Source: Straminergon stramineum
Taxonomy: Eukaryota; Streptophyta; Bryopsida; Hypnales; Calliergonaceae
Assembly: GCA_963920665.1 (NCBI GenBank)
Contig: OY987265.1
Location: forward strand, 20,217,001-20,281,000
Direction: 5' to 3'
Length of the DNA stretch: 64,000 bases
Positions within the stretch are counted from its first letter, which is position 1. Each line of letters begins with the position of its first letter. The notes beneath the pieces were generated by a model, which saw only the letters and a program-made list of their open reading frames with translations, did not search any database and had not been told where the DNA came from. This document shows positions 25,085 to 37,826 of this stretch, piece by piece. The position numbers were made by a program, and so were the translations under genes.

Positions 25085-27540
25085 ATATTGCACACACAAA
25101 TTACATAGTCAAAATTATATATTCATAAGTGACCTCATTCAATTCAAATCCCCAAAATAAAAAAGCCAGGAAATGCAGAACCTTCTTGAAAGAAAGGCCA
25201 CATAACCACTTGTCTGAAAACCAAAAAAAACACAGTGAGCAGGGGTACTCAGACAACCAGGGAGCATCAAATTACAATTTCAAGTCAACTGGTTGACTGG
25301 GTTGTATTTCAACCTCAGGGTCTCTCCAGCATCGCTTCGCCTGAGCACCTCCACCATCTGGACTTCAACTCTCAAATTGGCGGTCAATTTCAAGCTCCGG
25401 TGTGTGCACTCAAACTTCGAACAATCCACAATTTCAAGATTAGAATCCGAATGAACGAAAGTTAGTGTTATATGATAGCAAGTTAGAGTTGGAGAGAGAC
25501 CTGCAAGTGTAGGAAGGCCATTCAATTGGAATATTTAGTACGTAAGATTTGGAAGTTGGTTCAAAGACAAATAGATAAAAGAAAGAGATGGAATAGTTGA
25601 CTTTTTAGATTGTAGGAATTAGATATTAGTTAGTAGAAGTCGAATCAACTTGTCTCCAAAGTATTTGTTTGCTTCTTCAATATTAGCAAGGAATTTTTAG
25701 ATTAGATTTGGTAGGATTTGGTTTACAAAAAAATATCTAGAAAAAAAAGGAAAAAATTAGAAACAAATAGAAGAAAAAGAAAAGAGTTGGGGCTAGCTAG
25801 AAAGAGTCTTTAACCTCCTTCAACGAACTATGTATTTCACCAACATTTCAAAAACCAATATAAAATGGAAGTGAATGGAGTATGCCACAAGGATGTAATT
25901 GAAATTCACAAGCATGTGGGAGTTGTGAATCTCTAGGTAAGTTTGTAAAAACATTTGTCTTTGCTTTGATTTACCCCAAAAGAATTATATTAAATTAGGC
26001 ATCCTTGTTAGAAGTTAAAACTTAAACTCAGACCATTAGGATCATTAGAAAAGTAAAATTTGATTGGAAAAGTAGTTAGGAAAATGCAGTAGCTTTCCAG
26101 AAAGTCATTAAACATCAAAAATAGACAAAAACTTCAAAAGTTATGCTCAAATGAAAAGTGGTTTAAAAATTGGATGAAAAGATAGGAAATCATCCAGAAG
26201 AATCAAGGAAAGAATCTTACAATCTAGAGTAGAAATAGAAGTAGAAGTCAAAAGTAAAAGAAAAAATTAACTTAAAAAATGAAAGGTAAAAGAAATTGAT
26301 GGATGAAGTTTTAGGAACTAGTTGTTGGTCAAACTTCATCCATCAATAATTTTTATTTGGAAAGTCAAAAGTATAAGTTTTTAACCTTTTTCAAAAGGAA
26401 ACTTTAGTGACTTTTTACTCCAACTTTTATTAGATCTAAAAATAGCAAGTAGAAGTAAAAATTAATAGACATAGTTAGAACAATAGAAATTTATAAAGAA
26501 TCTTTGAAGGAATCTTAGGAACAAGTTAGGGTTAGAATCTTTTAGAGCATACTTTTAGTGGTCCAAAACTTTTTTAACTTTAGGAAATAGATTAATATCG
26601 AAGAAGTTAGAGTAGGATGGAGAATTGATCAAGGTTAGGGAGGATTTGGATGAAAGTCAATTTGAGTTGACCAAACCAAATAAAATTCACAACTTAAGGA
26701 GATGATAGGAAATAGGAAATAATACGAAAAAGTAAAAGTAAATTTCAATAGTTAGCATAGAAGAAAACAACAAATGAAGTTTTAACCATTAGATTGGAAT
26801 CCAAACATCATCCGTAATTATCTCATTATAGGAGAGTTGGATTTAAGAGTTCTTTAAAAAAATTTGGAAAGGATATTAAAAACCCTACAACCTAAACTAC
26901 TTTGTTTTCATGATTGATTAATCATCTATAGGCCTAACTTAGGGAATAAATCCCAAGGCCAAAAGTTGTTTACTAATTGTTTTTGAAGTCGATTAAGTTT
27001 TCAATTCAGGAATTCATAGTAGAACTTCTATACTAAAGATCCATTACTTGGAAGGTGTATTTGGATTTGATGTATGGACACCCATAGGACAACTTGATAC
27101 ACAAGAACTTGGTTGTGTCCACTTAATTCCAAGGGTGAGAATTAAGCGCCCACACCACCCAACTATAGTGGAGTGTCAAATGACTTTGTCATCATATAGA
27201 GATTTGAGAAGTCCTTAGGAGAAGCTAGGAATATATTTGTTCTTTATAGGTTCTACCTTCTAACAAAACCATGAAGAATGGGATTTGACATCTAGGTCCA
27301 TGAAGATGAGATAGTATTGATCCATTCCCAATAAATGCTTCATTCAATCCAATCTTTTAGACCAAAATTAATCTCTTCTTATTGCCATATCTTTGGTATA
27401 TTAGTCGTTTTCATCTTTCTCTTAGAGCATGTGCACTAAGAAGCCTTTGAGAAATCCTTCCAAGCCTAGGGATCTATAACTACTCCACTTGAGACTCATA
27501 AACATGAATACAGCTTATAGCCTCTTAAGAATGAAAGTTA
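25085..27540. other. intergenic DNA with retroelement-like purine-rich repeats
   Basis: From 25540 to 26880 the sequence is purine-rich and resembles 12350-13560. It includes two of the GATGAAGTTT foldbacks (about 26302-26350, 26774-26818). No gene was found. The open frames at 25235-25525 lack domains. Confidence 0.4.
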
Positions 27541-28075
27541 TGCTCTTCTATTTTGCAAGCCCTTTCAAAACCTCAACATGTAGAGACTTGAGTTTTTTTT
27601 GTCGAATCCAATCCAAAATATAGTTGTATTTGATCAAGTTCAAGAGGTAGTCCCACTTAGCTAGCACACACATGGAGGAATAGGGGGTATTTGGCCAATG
27701 GGTCTTCCACTTGCCAAAGAATGTACTTTGTTTGGTGTGCAAGCACAAAGAGCACCATATTTGTTTTGGCCGATCTCTTGCAAAGAATCAACCTCAAAGA
27801 AGCTAAAATATAAAAATTTGTAGTATTTTTAATTCCTTTTTCCCAAATCCATCTAGATGACAATTAGGGATTCATCAAATCTTTCTTATTATAGTAAACT
27901 ATGAAACACAAACAGAAAATTATAGTTCAAAATTGTATAAGCCAGAGTCATTATCTTACAAACGATTGGTTGCCACATGAACTACATGGATGGAGGGCAA
28001 ATAAATTTACCCTTATGGAGAGCCCTTGAGGCATGAGCTCCTCCATTTTTTTAACTTTGCCGGCTGGCCCCCGGG

Positions 28076-28099
28076 TCAAACTGACGTGCGTCAGTTTGA
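28076..28099. promoter_or_regulatory. 24-bp palindrome with paired TGACG motifs
   Basis: TCAAACTGACG, then TG, then the exact complement CGTCAGTTTGA. Each arm has a TGACG, and TGACGTG also supplies an ACGT core, so it resembles sites for plant TGA/bZIP factors (as-1-like). It lies 1.26 kb upstream of the F-box gene start, at the edge of its GC-rich upstream region. The regulatory role is inferred. Confidence 0.45.
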
Positions 28100-28578
28100 G
28101 CGAGGACCGATGAACGCGTGTGGATGCTTTTATCGCCACATCGCCACATCGCGACATGAGTGGACCCCCACAAAATCACCTAAGACCGGGCCACGTTACT
28201 AGTTCTCTCGCAAGTCACCGAAGGCCTTTCTGGCGACGGCGAGCAGTATCTGGTTGGAAAGCCGGCATGCGCGTGTGGCGCCCCCGAATGTTGGGGAAGC
28301 TGAGTAAGCGTAGTGAGCGTAGTCGCACTTGTCGTCGGAGCTCAAATTCTCTCGGCGTGCACCTCCTCACACATTTAGCATTCGTGCTCAGTCTGTGGAG
28401 CCAGCATCTGTCACACGCACTGTCACTCTGATCCCCTTCTTCGTTTGGGGAGTAGCAAGACAACCCAATTTATGGTAGCCAGCCCCTTCACATCGGCCTT
28501 TCATCGGCCTACTCTGGAGTGGTCGCAGAATCCCTGGAAAGCATCGTGAATCTTCGACGGGGAGATCTGTTCGGCTAA

Positions 28579-28600
28579 GGGGTGGGGTGTGGGGTGTGGG
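28579..28600 (+). promoter_or_regulatory. G-quadruplex motif
   Basis: Four G-runs (4, 4, 4 and 3 or more) are separated by loops T, TGT and TGT, which fits the canonical quadruplex rule. It is on the coding strand about 755 bp upstream of the F-box start codon, in the gene's GC-rich region. Function is unknown. Confidence 0.6.
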
Positions 28601-28910
28601 TTCGCAGAGATGTTCAAGGTGCAGTCGCGGACATGGTGTCTTGATCGTTCGGTGGAGCGATTGAGTTCAGGTGCGTGGAATTTCATGCTGACTTGGCGAT
28701 GGAAGAATCGCGAAAGTTAGTAAATGGTGGAATTCGTGAGTGTCCACTTGCGAAAGTCTCGTAGTTGGACACCACTGGCCGTGGAGTGCACTCGCTTGGC
28801 TAGGGTTCCCGCTTTTTCACTTCAATGACTGTGTGGAAGGAAAAAATGGATACCAATCATCCGATGTTGAAAGTGGTCACGTTGTCACCCGCCTCCCTTG
28901 GTGACGATGA

Positions 28911-29036
28911 AGACAGTGGAGATTCTCTTGTACTGACAGTGAAGAAGACTCTCTTGTACCGACAGTGAAGAAGACTCTCATGTACCGACAGTGAAGAAGA
29001 CTCTCATGTACCGACAGTGGAGACTCTCATGTACCT
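28911..29036. repeat. 26-bp minisatellite, about 4-5 units
   Basis: The unit CTCTCATGTACCGACAGTGA plus AGAAGA is repeated with slight changes (CTTGTACTGACAG in the first unit, a shortened GTGGAGA in the last). It lies about 320 bp upstream of the F-box start codon, so it may be in the promoter or the transcribed leader. Confidence 0.85.
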
Positions 29037-29262
29037 TAAATTAGAAAATGGAGAGAAGATGGGATTTGAAAGGTCCCAGAAAATTTGAAACCGACGCTTG
29101 ATCCTCCCATTCCAACGTTGGAAGCACTCAGGGTTGAACATGTTGCCCCTGTGCTGCTCTAAACTCCACTAATGATTTGGAGTTGGAGTTTTCATTGTGG
29201 TTGGAGTTAGGTTAGAAGCTAGGAATGTTCTGGTTGCTTGCGCTCACTGTGGGGATAGTGTA

Positions 29263-29307
29263 ATGATTCTCGTTTGGAGTAGGGGTTTCCGGGTTTGGGG
29301 TTTTTGA
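29263..29307 (+). other. possible upstream ORF, 14 codons
   Basis: An ATG at 29263 opens a 14-codon frame that ends with TGA at 29305-29307, 48 bases before the F-box start codon. It matters only if transcription starts upstream of it, which cannot be seen from sequence. Confidence 0.3.
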
Positions 29308-29355
29308 ATTGCGTGTGGTGTGGCGGCAGGGTTTGTGTAGGAAAGCTCTTCAACC

Positions 29356-32300
29356 ATGGCGAAAGAGCAGGAGCGCGACGACGCACTGATCTGGATGCTT
29401 CCCGACGAGAGTTTGCTCGCCGTGTTGGCGCATCTGACGGACTGTTGGGATCGCCAGGCCTGGGGCTTGGTGTGTCGGAAGTTCCGGCACCTGGAGGCTG
29501 TGAGTCGGAAGTACGTGCAATTGATGCGTTCTGAAATTCTGGAGCCCGTGTTGCGACGCCACCCCAACGTGGAGCGTCTGGACCTCTCCTCGTGCGTGGA
29601 AGTGAAGGACTCGGGCCTGGCGACGGTGGCCAAGTTCGCCAGCCAGCGGCTCCAGTCGATCAAGCTCATCAGGACGAAGGGGTTTGGGGCTGTGGGAGTG
29701 AGGAGCCTGGTGGATTGTATGGTTTTGCGAGAAGTGGATCTGTCGTTCTGTAGTCAAATTGGAGATAAGGAGGTGATTGCGCTGAGCGAGCTGCAGCGTT
29801 TGCAGAAGCTCAAGCTCACACAATGCAGGCGTGTCACGGATGTCGGGTTGTCTGCTCTCAGCAATTGTAAAGAGCTCGAAAATCTGGGGTTGAAGCTCTG
29901 TTTGGGGATCGGCGATGGCGGCATTCAGAATGTGGCAACCGGGTGCCGGCAGCTTCGCAATATTGAGCTTTCGTTTACTGAGGTAATTGGGCTTGGTTGC
30001 AATCATTTAGATACGTCACTTTTGGAAGTGAAATACGGTACTTCGTATGGTCAACTAAGGTCTTCGTTGTGAAAAGTAATGTCTGCTTGTCAATATGTCA
30101 GTCGCACGAGAATCTTCTTTGGCTTGTTTGATGTGCTAATATTGCTTGCATTTCTGAAATAGGTTTCAGATAAAGGGCTGGCCTGCCTCGCCCTTTTGCA
30201 GAAAGTCGAGTGTCTCTGTCTCATATCTTGCAACAATGTGACAGACGAGGGCCTCAAAGTTCTTAAGAGCGGATGCTCGACGTTACAGGTGCAGCTCTGG
30301 TTTTTTGTCCGTAATCGCTGAATTTGCAATTTTGTTGTAGTTTTTAAACACAAACTTCCCCTTAAATACAAATTACAGTTTATATCATTTACTGAAAGAG
30401 TTTGAGTATTGCGATTCACTACAAGCTAATAACAAAAGCTAACGCTAAGCTTGAGCAGTGCACGAGGGTTCCATTGAAAAGTAGCCAGAGATGAAGCATA
30501 ATATAATCTGTTTTATAAGTTCGATTCGGCAAACTTGTTAAATGGAACTAGTTTGGCTCGTTGAACCACAGTGCTCGCATAGATTTTGACCGTTAGCTTT
30601 CAAAAAAAAATACTAGTAGCGAAGGCTGGGCCCATTGAATCCCGTGCATCGGACCTGTACAGACCTGTGCAACTGGGCCCGTTTATTCCCATGCACATTC
30701 ATCACGTAGGTTACAGCTCACTTAGATTATAAAGTGGCTACTAAGATGTAAATTGATCAGCGTGACCGTTAGGTTATGATGTAATTTGTTGAAAGTGAAC
30801 AATAAGATTCAGTTGAGTTGAGTTTACTTACTAGAATTTGATTCTAAGGCGGAGTTGAAATTTTCAATCATCCCGAGAGGTGCTTCTTCTATTGTAATGT
30901 TCTAGCTTTCTCACGACCTCCTTAGTGCAAGTGTTTATGAGCTCTGCTGACTCTTGAGTTGGTGTGGTGTACGTACCCTGTCTGTTGCTTGTTATAGAGA
31001 CTGGATGTGGCAAAGTGCTCAAATGTCAGTAGCCATGGTATCATCGCCTTGACAGATAGCTCAGTGCAACTTCAACAACTCGATCTCTCGTTCTGCAAGC
31101 TGGTACGTGATTTTCTGTTCATTGAATGATTTTATCAAAGGGTCGCAAATTTTGCAAGTAATGAGTAATAATCTGGTGGTTTTTAAAGCTTGTCTGGGTA
31201 TTTGTCTATTTCCTACTGCCTTGGGAATTAGTGAGTAACACCTATTGTTTTTTTCGTTTTGGTGGTTGGCAGATCAGCAGCTTGCTGTTCAGTAGTCTCC
31301 AAAAATTTAGGATGCTGCAGGTTATTAGGCTGGACGGCTGTACCATCGGGGAGGCCAATTTGAGCCTGATTGGCAGTGGATGTGAAAAGTTGAAAAAGCT
31401 CAGTTTGAGCAAGTGTCAGGGTGTGAATGATAGTGGTGTTGTGGGTGTCGTCTCGGCCCGCACTGGTCTGCAAAGTCTAGATCTTACCTGCTGCCGAGAC
31501 ATTACAGATGTAGCTTTAGAAGCTATTGCAACAAATTGCCGGGGCCTGCGGAGCTTGAAAATGGAGAATTGCCTTTTAGTCACAGCTAAGGGCCTGGTGT
31601 CAATAGGACAGTTTTGCCTTTCTTTGGAGGAGCTTGATCTTACAGACTGCAATTTAAATGATGATGGTAAGAGCTTGATTTGCTATGCAATCTTGTTGCA
31701 GCATGTGTGCACGTAATAATATTGTTGGATGGAGATTACGTAAGTGTGACTGTAATATAGTTTTCACTGAACGATCGCATGCAATTGAAGTTCTTGTTTA
31801 TTAGCTTATTTACATTCAAATTCCCCTGCCTCAAATACCGTAACCACTGTAAATATTCTTCGTTAAATTGTGCTTTGAATGCTTTTGGAGTAGTAAGGAC
31901 CTGGTGAATGGAACTGACTGCTTGTGTGGCAGGGCTAAAATCAATTGCTAGATGCACCGAGTTAAGGCAGTTAAAGATCGGCTACTGCGCGGATATCACC
32001 GATGCTGGACTGGTGCACATTGGTGCTACTTGCAAGAACCTGCAGGAAATCGACTGTTACAGGTTTGTCCTACACTTGAGCAGGGATGCATTCCTCAATA
32101 TTCTCGTTTTCAGGATCTTTGCTGCTAAGACATAGTGTCGAGTGTATAACCTATGTTGTGGCTAACTGTGATGTTTCACATTAATGTTGTCTACGAACAA
32201 CAACCTCATGTGAAGTTCTGTGATAAGCGTGCACAAGGTCTTAATTATGTTATGATTCCATTAAGATCTTTAGTATGAGCAGAATGCACTATCTGTCTCT

Positions 32301-33362
32301 GTAGAAATTTAGTGCTCATCTCAACAGCACTTTTTGAAATCTTATTGTCATTATTATAACATGTCTAGAGAAGGCTTGAGGATTGCAACCATAGCTTCTC
32401 TTGCTCAAAGCTCTGATGTACTCTCATCTCTAAGGGCACTGGTTCATTGAATCGGAAGAATCTTATGTCTATATACTGCCAGTGAGTTTAGCAATCTTTT
32501 GACTCTCGTTTACAAGATTTCCAGAAGTCCATATTCAGATTTTTTAAACCCCTGATTTATGAGCACAGGTTGGTGGCGGTCAGTGATAAAGGAATCGCAG
32601 CAATTGCGAGTGGTTGTAGGCGTTTGAAGGTGGTGAAGGTATCGTATTGCGAATCTATTACTGATGCAAGCTTGCACTCACTTGCACCTTTAAGAGATCT
32701 TCTGCAGCTGGAGTTACGGGCTTGCTGCCAAGTGACATCGGTGGGAGTCTCCTATATTGCTGCATCTTGCAGTCACCTGAGAGAGTTGGATGTCAAGTGC
32801 TGCAATCTCGTTGGAGATCCTGGCGTGTTAGCTCTTTCACACGGATGTCAAAACCTGCGGCAGGTACTGAGTGCATTGAATTGTTTTCACTACATTCCTT
32901 TTGCAAATCAGCTTCTATTTCAGATTGTTCCTTACAATACAACACTATTTTCGCTCATTTTGTTATGAAAACTGCTTTTTAGAAAATGGAATGAATCAAG
33001 GATCTGTGTATTTGAGACCGGACTCCAAGGTCTACTTGACAGTTGCAATTGCAAGAATTTGAGCTGAATTTGTATTTATCAGACGCTAATTTACTGGATG
33101 ATGAGCGTTGCAGATCAACCTTTCCTATACTGCGGTGACAGACTCGGGGATGATGGCCTTGGCAAGTATGCCATGTATCCAGGATGTGAAATTGGTTCAT
33201 ATGAATGTTTCAATCGATTGCTATGCCAGAACTCTCCTGGCATGCGGCAGCTTAAAAAAAGTGAAGCTGTTCACAGGGTTGCGTTTGACACTGCCCTCTG
33301 AGGTGATCAGGCAACTAGATGAGCGCGGAACCAGACTGCGCTGGATGGACAAGCCTCTTTAA
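29356..33362 (+). CDS. FBL3: F-box/LRR-repeat protein 3-like (SCF substrate receptor)
   Basis: Seven exons join without frame breaks: 29356-29982, 30163-30288, 30998-31102, 31273-31666, 31933-32062, 32569-32863 and 33114-33362. Introns are 170-709 bp, all GT-AG. The product is 641 aa, close to Arabidopsis FBL3/RAE1 (about 665 aa). The N-terminus has an F-box (LPDESLLAVLAHL, residues ~14-50), which in this family binds SKP1 in an SCF ubiquitin ligase. The rest is an array of cysteine-containing LRRs with the recurring pattern L..L.L..C..(V/I)TD.G(L/V). The C-terminus (INLSYTAVTDSGMMALA to the end) follows the FBL3 family tail, ending KKVKLFTGLRLTLPSEV and a basic segment. The start ATG sits in ACCATGGCG, a good plant context. 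Exon 1 is much more GC-rich than its surroundings. By family it selects a target for ubiquitination; in Arabidopsis RAE1 degrades the transcription factor STOP1, but the target here is unknown. It is the only intact conserved gene in the window. The symbol indicates family, not proven orthology. Confidence 0.92.
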
Positions 33363-34256
33363 AATTCCGGTTGGCTAAAAGTGTGTACAAAGTGTAATCA
33401 TAAGCTGAAGCACAAATTGGTTAGTGAGCTCCTGATGAGGTGAGCACTGTTTGAACGATTAATATGCTGAAATCGTGCAATGGAACGGTATTCTAGAATC
33501 TGAACTGCCCTTGAACTGCTTGTAAAGGTTGCGTTTGCAGAGGCGTAAAATTTATGCGAAATATTGAACATGGTTTGACTATGCAATACTGTTTTTCGTG
33601 TGGTTGTACGATCTAGCGAAATTATGATTCTCAGGTGGATCTGGAAAAGATTAAATCCTATGCAATTGGCTCAGGGATTTGCAGTTAATGATTCGTACAT
33701 CTGAATTCTGAAATTTTCTGAAGACTTGACTTTGTTCTATCAGAAACAAAATGACATGTGAAGCTGCCTTCAGTTCAGCCGAACGTTTATGATTCAGCCA
33801 TTTATTTCTGAATGGACAGTGAGTGATGTAATATTCTCGATTTGTTGGCGCTGGACCGAAGAGGAAGAGGCTTTGCGTCGACAGAAGGGTAGATGCCAGG
33901 AAGTTTAAATAGGGCACTACTCAAAAATTCTGCTAGTACTACATGGACAAAGTTGCTTGTTTTTCATCCGCAATCTTCCTTCGGTAGTCTGTGCAGGTCG
34001 AGGAGTGGCTGCACCATACAGAGGGAATTGGTTACTATCAATTTCTTTCCTCTTATGATTGCAGTGGTGCACCCAAAGGGTACTGGTGATTTGCACCCCG
34101 ATGTTTTGGAATAATAGATAGATATTGGTATTTCTCTCATGAATACTTCATTTCCACAGATAACTGTATTTCTTAGTAGTGATTCTGTGTTGAATCTTCA
34201 AAAGATGCACCATCTTACACCATCTTTATATGTTTTGGTTTGTGTTTGTTAAGGGA
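33363..34256. other. 3' flank of the F-box gene
   Basis: Likely 3' UTR followed by spacer. No canonical AATAAA is obvious close to the stop codon, and AATAAT-like signals occur further downstream near 34111. The transcript end cannot be placed. Confidence 0.35.
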
Positions 34257-34430
34257 GCAGCACCTTAACCCCTAAACGATGCGGTAGACGTTTTCTGTCC
34301 GATGAACGTCAAGGAATTCTCCTCTGTAGGATAGAATTGCAACTATTCATCCTCGGAATTAGGGGTGGAAAGGGGAGATCTTCTACAGTAGTTTGACTCC
34401 CAATGAATATTTTTTATTTTTATAAAGTAG
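34257..34430 (+). mobile_element. retroelement fragment related to copy C
   Basis: It aligns, with roughly three-quarters identity by eye, to 23772-23940: both have TTAACCC near the start, then GTCC(A/G)ATGAA, a TTCTC(T/C)TCTGTAGGA segment, TTCATCCT, GTGG(A/G)AA and GGAGATCTT(T/C)TACAGTA. It is probably the same LTR-retroelement region and is a short orphan piece here. Confidence 0.6.
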
Positions 34431-37380
34431 ATGATGTCACATGGTTCCAAAATGCTTGATTTTCACAGTCACCAACTCGGCGTTCAAGGGTTGACCTTCA
34501 AAGGACCTTTTGTTTCATTCGGATGTCAAACAAGCTTTGCACATATTGAAAAATGGATGATTTTCATATGCTTTTTTGTGTGCAACTTTTTTGATGCTAT
34601 ATCCACATGATTAAGCTCAAGACATTTTAATTGTATTTTGATTTTACATGGGGTAGTTTATCAAAAGAATGGCTTAGTGTATTTGAATACTTTGAGCTTT
34701 TTTCCCTTAATTCTTGATTTTGACATTGAAAATGATCTCCTTTGTTTTTGAGCAAAGCTAATAAAATGAAGGTTCTAAGGTGTAGATTATATGCTATTTG
34801 AATTTTTTTGAAAAATTCCTAAAAATAAACATTTCATTGAAGTTTGAAGTTGAAGATCTATAACCTCGTTTCTAAAATCTAGAGTGACATGGAAATTTCT
34901 TTGCTAGTGGTTTGTATTTTTTTTCATTCTAGATGCTATTGGAAGGATGCCAAAGGCAATTGTTCAATAATGTTGTGTACATGTTGATAATGTACTAAAA
35001 TAGCAAGTTTCTTAATCAATGTTGTTTCACTTGAGGTTTGAAAGGATGAAAAAAAATAGTAGAGTTGTTATGAAGATAAATTGTGTATTGCGAAATAGGC
35101 TTTGTTTGTTGATCTTGAATGTAGCTTCCCAACAACTTGATCAAAAAATAAATAATTAAGAGGGTGCCTAAATTTTTAGGCACCATTTTATTGGCCTAGT
35201 TTGTCCCCCCAAAAAAGAATAAAAAAATAAAAAATAAACTAATTATATTTATAAGGATCCCCTAATTCATAGAAATTCAATTCATTCCTTTACAATCTTG
35301 CATCTCCTCTTTGTCAATAACTAAATACATATATTGCAAAAAAATTTGCTTCACCATATTGACTATTCTAAAGCACAATCTTCTACAAATAAATTATATC
35401 TCTCACATGCAACAAATCCTAACATTTAACAAAACCTTAAATACACAAGGTAGGTAGTTAAGAGTTTGGAGGTCAAGATGAGGATTTAGATAAATGTCGC
35501 AAGCTTAACCCCTAAATGTCCAGATTCATCTCTAGAATTGGTGATTTGAGAAAAATCATTATAAAGTTCTATTTGGAAGCATATTTTGGAATTCATATCA
35601 AAATAAAAGTTGTAGATTTTGATTTGTAGATTCCATTTGTATGGTTAGATTCACCAATGCTATCACCAATATTTTTTTTTATAAATTTTGAAAGAGAAAT
35701 TCCAAAATTCCTTCAAAATTCGATTGCAAGTAAATTATTATCATTTTCAGTAAAACTTTTTGGAATGGATTTGAAACGAGGTTCTCTTCACATGGTGATT
35801 TTTTGAAATTTTTGTGTTCTTCCTATCTATGACCTCATTTTGGCTAATCTAGTTTTGAATTAAAGTCAATGCAGTTTGACCACTTGACATACTTGCACAT
35901 TTGTAATTTTAGAAAAATATGAATTCTAGTAATACCAAATCCAACCCTTAGATAGGGCAAAACTTGATAATGTATCTTCACAGATTAAAATAACTTTCAT
36001 CCAAGTAGTTAAGAGGATAAAACTCTAGTTTCAATTTGTTCATCATCTAGAAAATGGATGTTGATGCATTTAGGGGTTAAATGAAAATAGCAGCAACCAT
36101 CCAATTTGAATGAATGCCTAATTTTTATTTTATTTTATTTTAAATTTATTGATATTGATATATTCTTTTTTGGAATATCTAATTTTATTTTGCACTTTAA
36201 TTAATTTTTAGGCAAAAAGCTACCCAATTGCTTGTATGCTACAATAATGTTGTTTTCTACATGCATAGAAATGAAAATTAGAATTTTTCAACAAAAGAAT
36301 GTTTCAAGTAGTGAGTAAGATTATAAAAACTTGATAAATCATTAGAATTACTAAACTTTTGATTGTTTGTTTCAAGCTCCTCACTTTTGTCCTTAGTGCA
36401 TATTTGCAAGGAGCACTCTACCTTTTCCTCCTACCACTACAATAACTTCACCTAAAATGGATCTTTCTCCAAAATGGACCCCTATTTTTTAAGGGAACCT
36501 AAATAGGGAGGATACCCCAAATCATGCGCATCACTTAAGGGCCACTATAAGTAATGTGCAACTCTATTTATAATACTATGGAGGTGACAACCTTACAAGT
36601 GGTCAATTTGGCTTACACTTTTTGTTGTCTTAACTTCTTCTCTATGACAAGTTTCGATACTACCAATGTGATTTCTTGATGTGCATCAATTGAATTTTGG
36701 CATCACTTGCATGAAACTTTCCACAATGCATCAAAAACTATGGAACCACTTGCATTTTGATTCACAGTCCTTTACCAATGTGCAAAAATTGTTGTTCATT
36801 TTCTAGAGCATATTGGTTATGCAACAAATCTTATTCATGCAATTATAGATGTAGTTACCTTTAAGGTACATCTTGTATGTACAATATATTAATACTAATG
36901 CTCAAGATACAATCAAAATTACAAATTGGAAGTCCAAGTCGAGTGTCCTTGTGAAGACAAATGCTCTTCGCAAATCACCTATTAGAATCCATAGAATGTC
37001 TACACTAAATAGTGAAATTAGGTTGTCCCATACGAATTTCTCTACATTTGACAAAATATAAATATTTACTAGAATTCTACAAGAATATACTACTTTTGAA
37101 TTAGGTATTGTTGTAATTCAGACTCATAAAACTTCATATGCACAAATGAAAATATATGTAGAAGTTTTTGTTGACTTTGATGGTTTGTAAAGTAACTTTT
37201 GGGGGGTATGGCAATCTAATTGTTAAGGCAACCTAATTTCACTATTTAGTGTAGTAACTGAACTCCAATTGTAACTTCATCGTCCTATTAACTTACTTCA
37301 ATCATTGTATAAAAGCTTGTGTTGGGATTTGTAGGCACTTTGACTTGCACTATTTGTCAACAGACAGACAAACATCAATA
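34431..37380. other. AT-rich intergenic DNA, nothing recognised
   Basis: No supported gene, RNA or element. Reading frames are short and unrelated to known domains. Confidence 0.45.
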
Positions 37381-37384
37381 AATA

Positions 37385-37465
37385 CTCCCTCTTTCTCGAA
37401 ATAATATTGGTGTTTCCTTTATATTTTACAAAAGAAATCCTGGTATTATTTTGAGACAGGGAGAG
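37385..37465. mobile_element. Stowaway-like MITE (81 bp)
   Basis: It starts CTCCCTCTTTCTCGAAATAA and ends with the near-complement TTATTTTGAGACAGGGAGAG, flanked by TA on both sides (37383-37384, 37466-37467). CTCCCTC...AAATAA termini with a TA duplication are the hallmark of Tc1/mariner-derived Stowaway MITEs in plants. It is short even for that family. Confidence 0.75.
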
Positions 37466-37826
37466 TAAAAAATAACAAATTGAGTTAGCTTTTGATGGGG
37501 GGGGTGTATGAGTGATGAAATGACCATTGTCTCATCACGTGTCCTTGATTGGTAGCAATACCTATCCAAATTTAGTTTCCGCTCTTGAATGGGCGCTTTA
37601 GAGACCTTCTTTCTTGTTGTAAGGTTAAACTTCTCAAAACTCAAGATAAGAAGTAGTTGAAAGGTAATTTTCTTTTAAAGGACATTTCCTTGCCTAGAGC
37701 ACAATCCAAGGGGGAATCAAAAATCTCCTTGAAGTAGGACATAGGTCTTGTTGCTTGTTTAAACTTTGTTCTATGAGTGCATGCAATGATAAACTATGAA
37801 TAGTGCTTTAACTTTGTAGACTATAT

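Noticed and set aside
29350..30006. 218-codon minus-strand frame opposite F-box exon 1
   Set aside because: It is the antisense shadow of a GC-rich real exon and runs past its splice site; no independent support.
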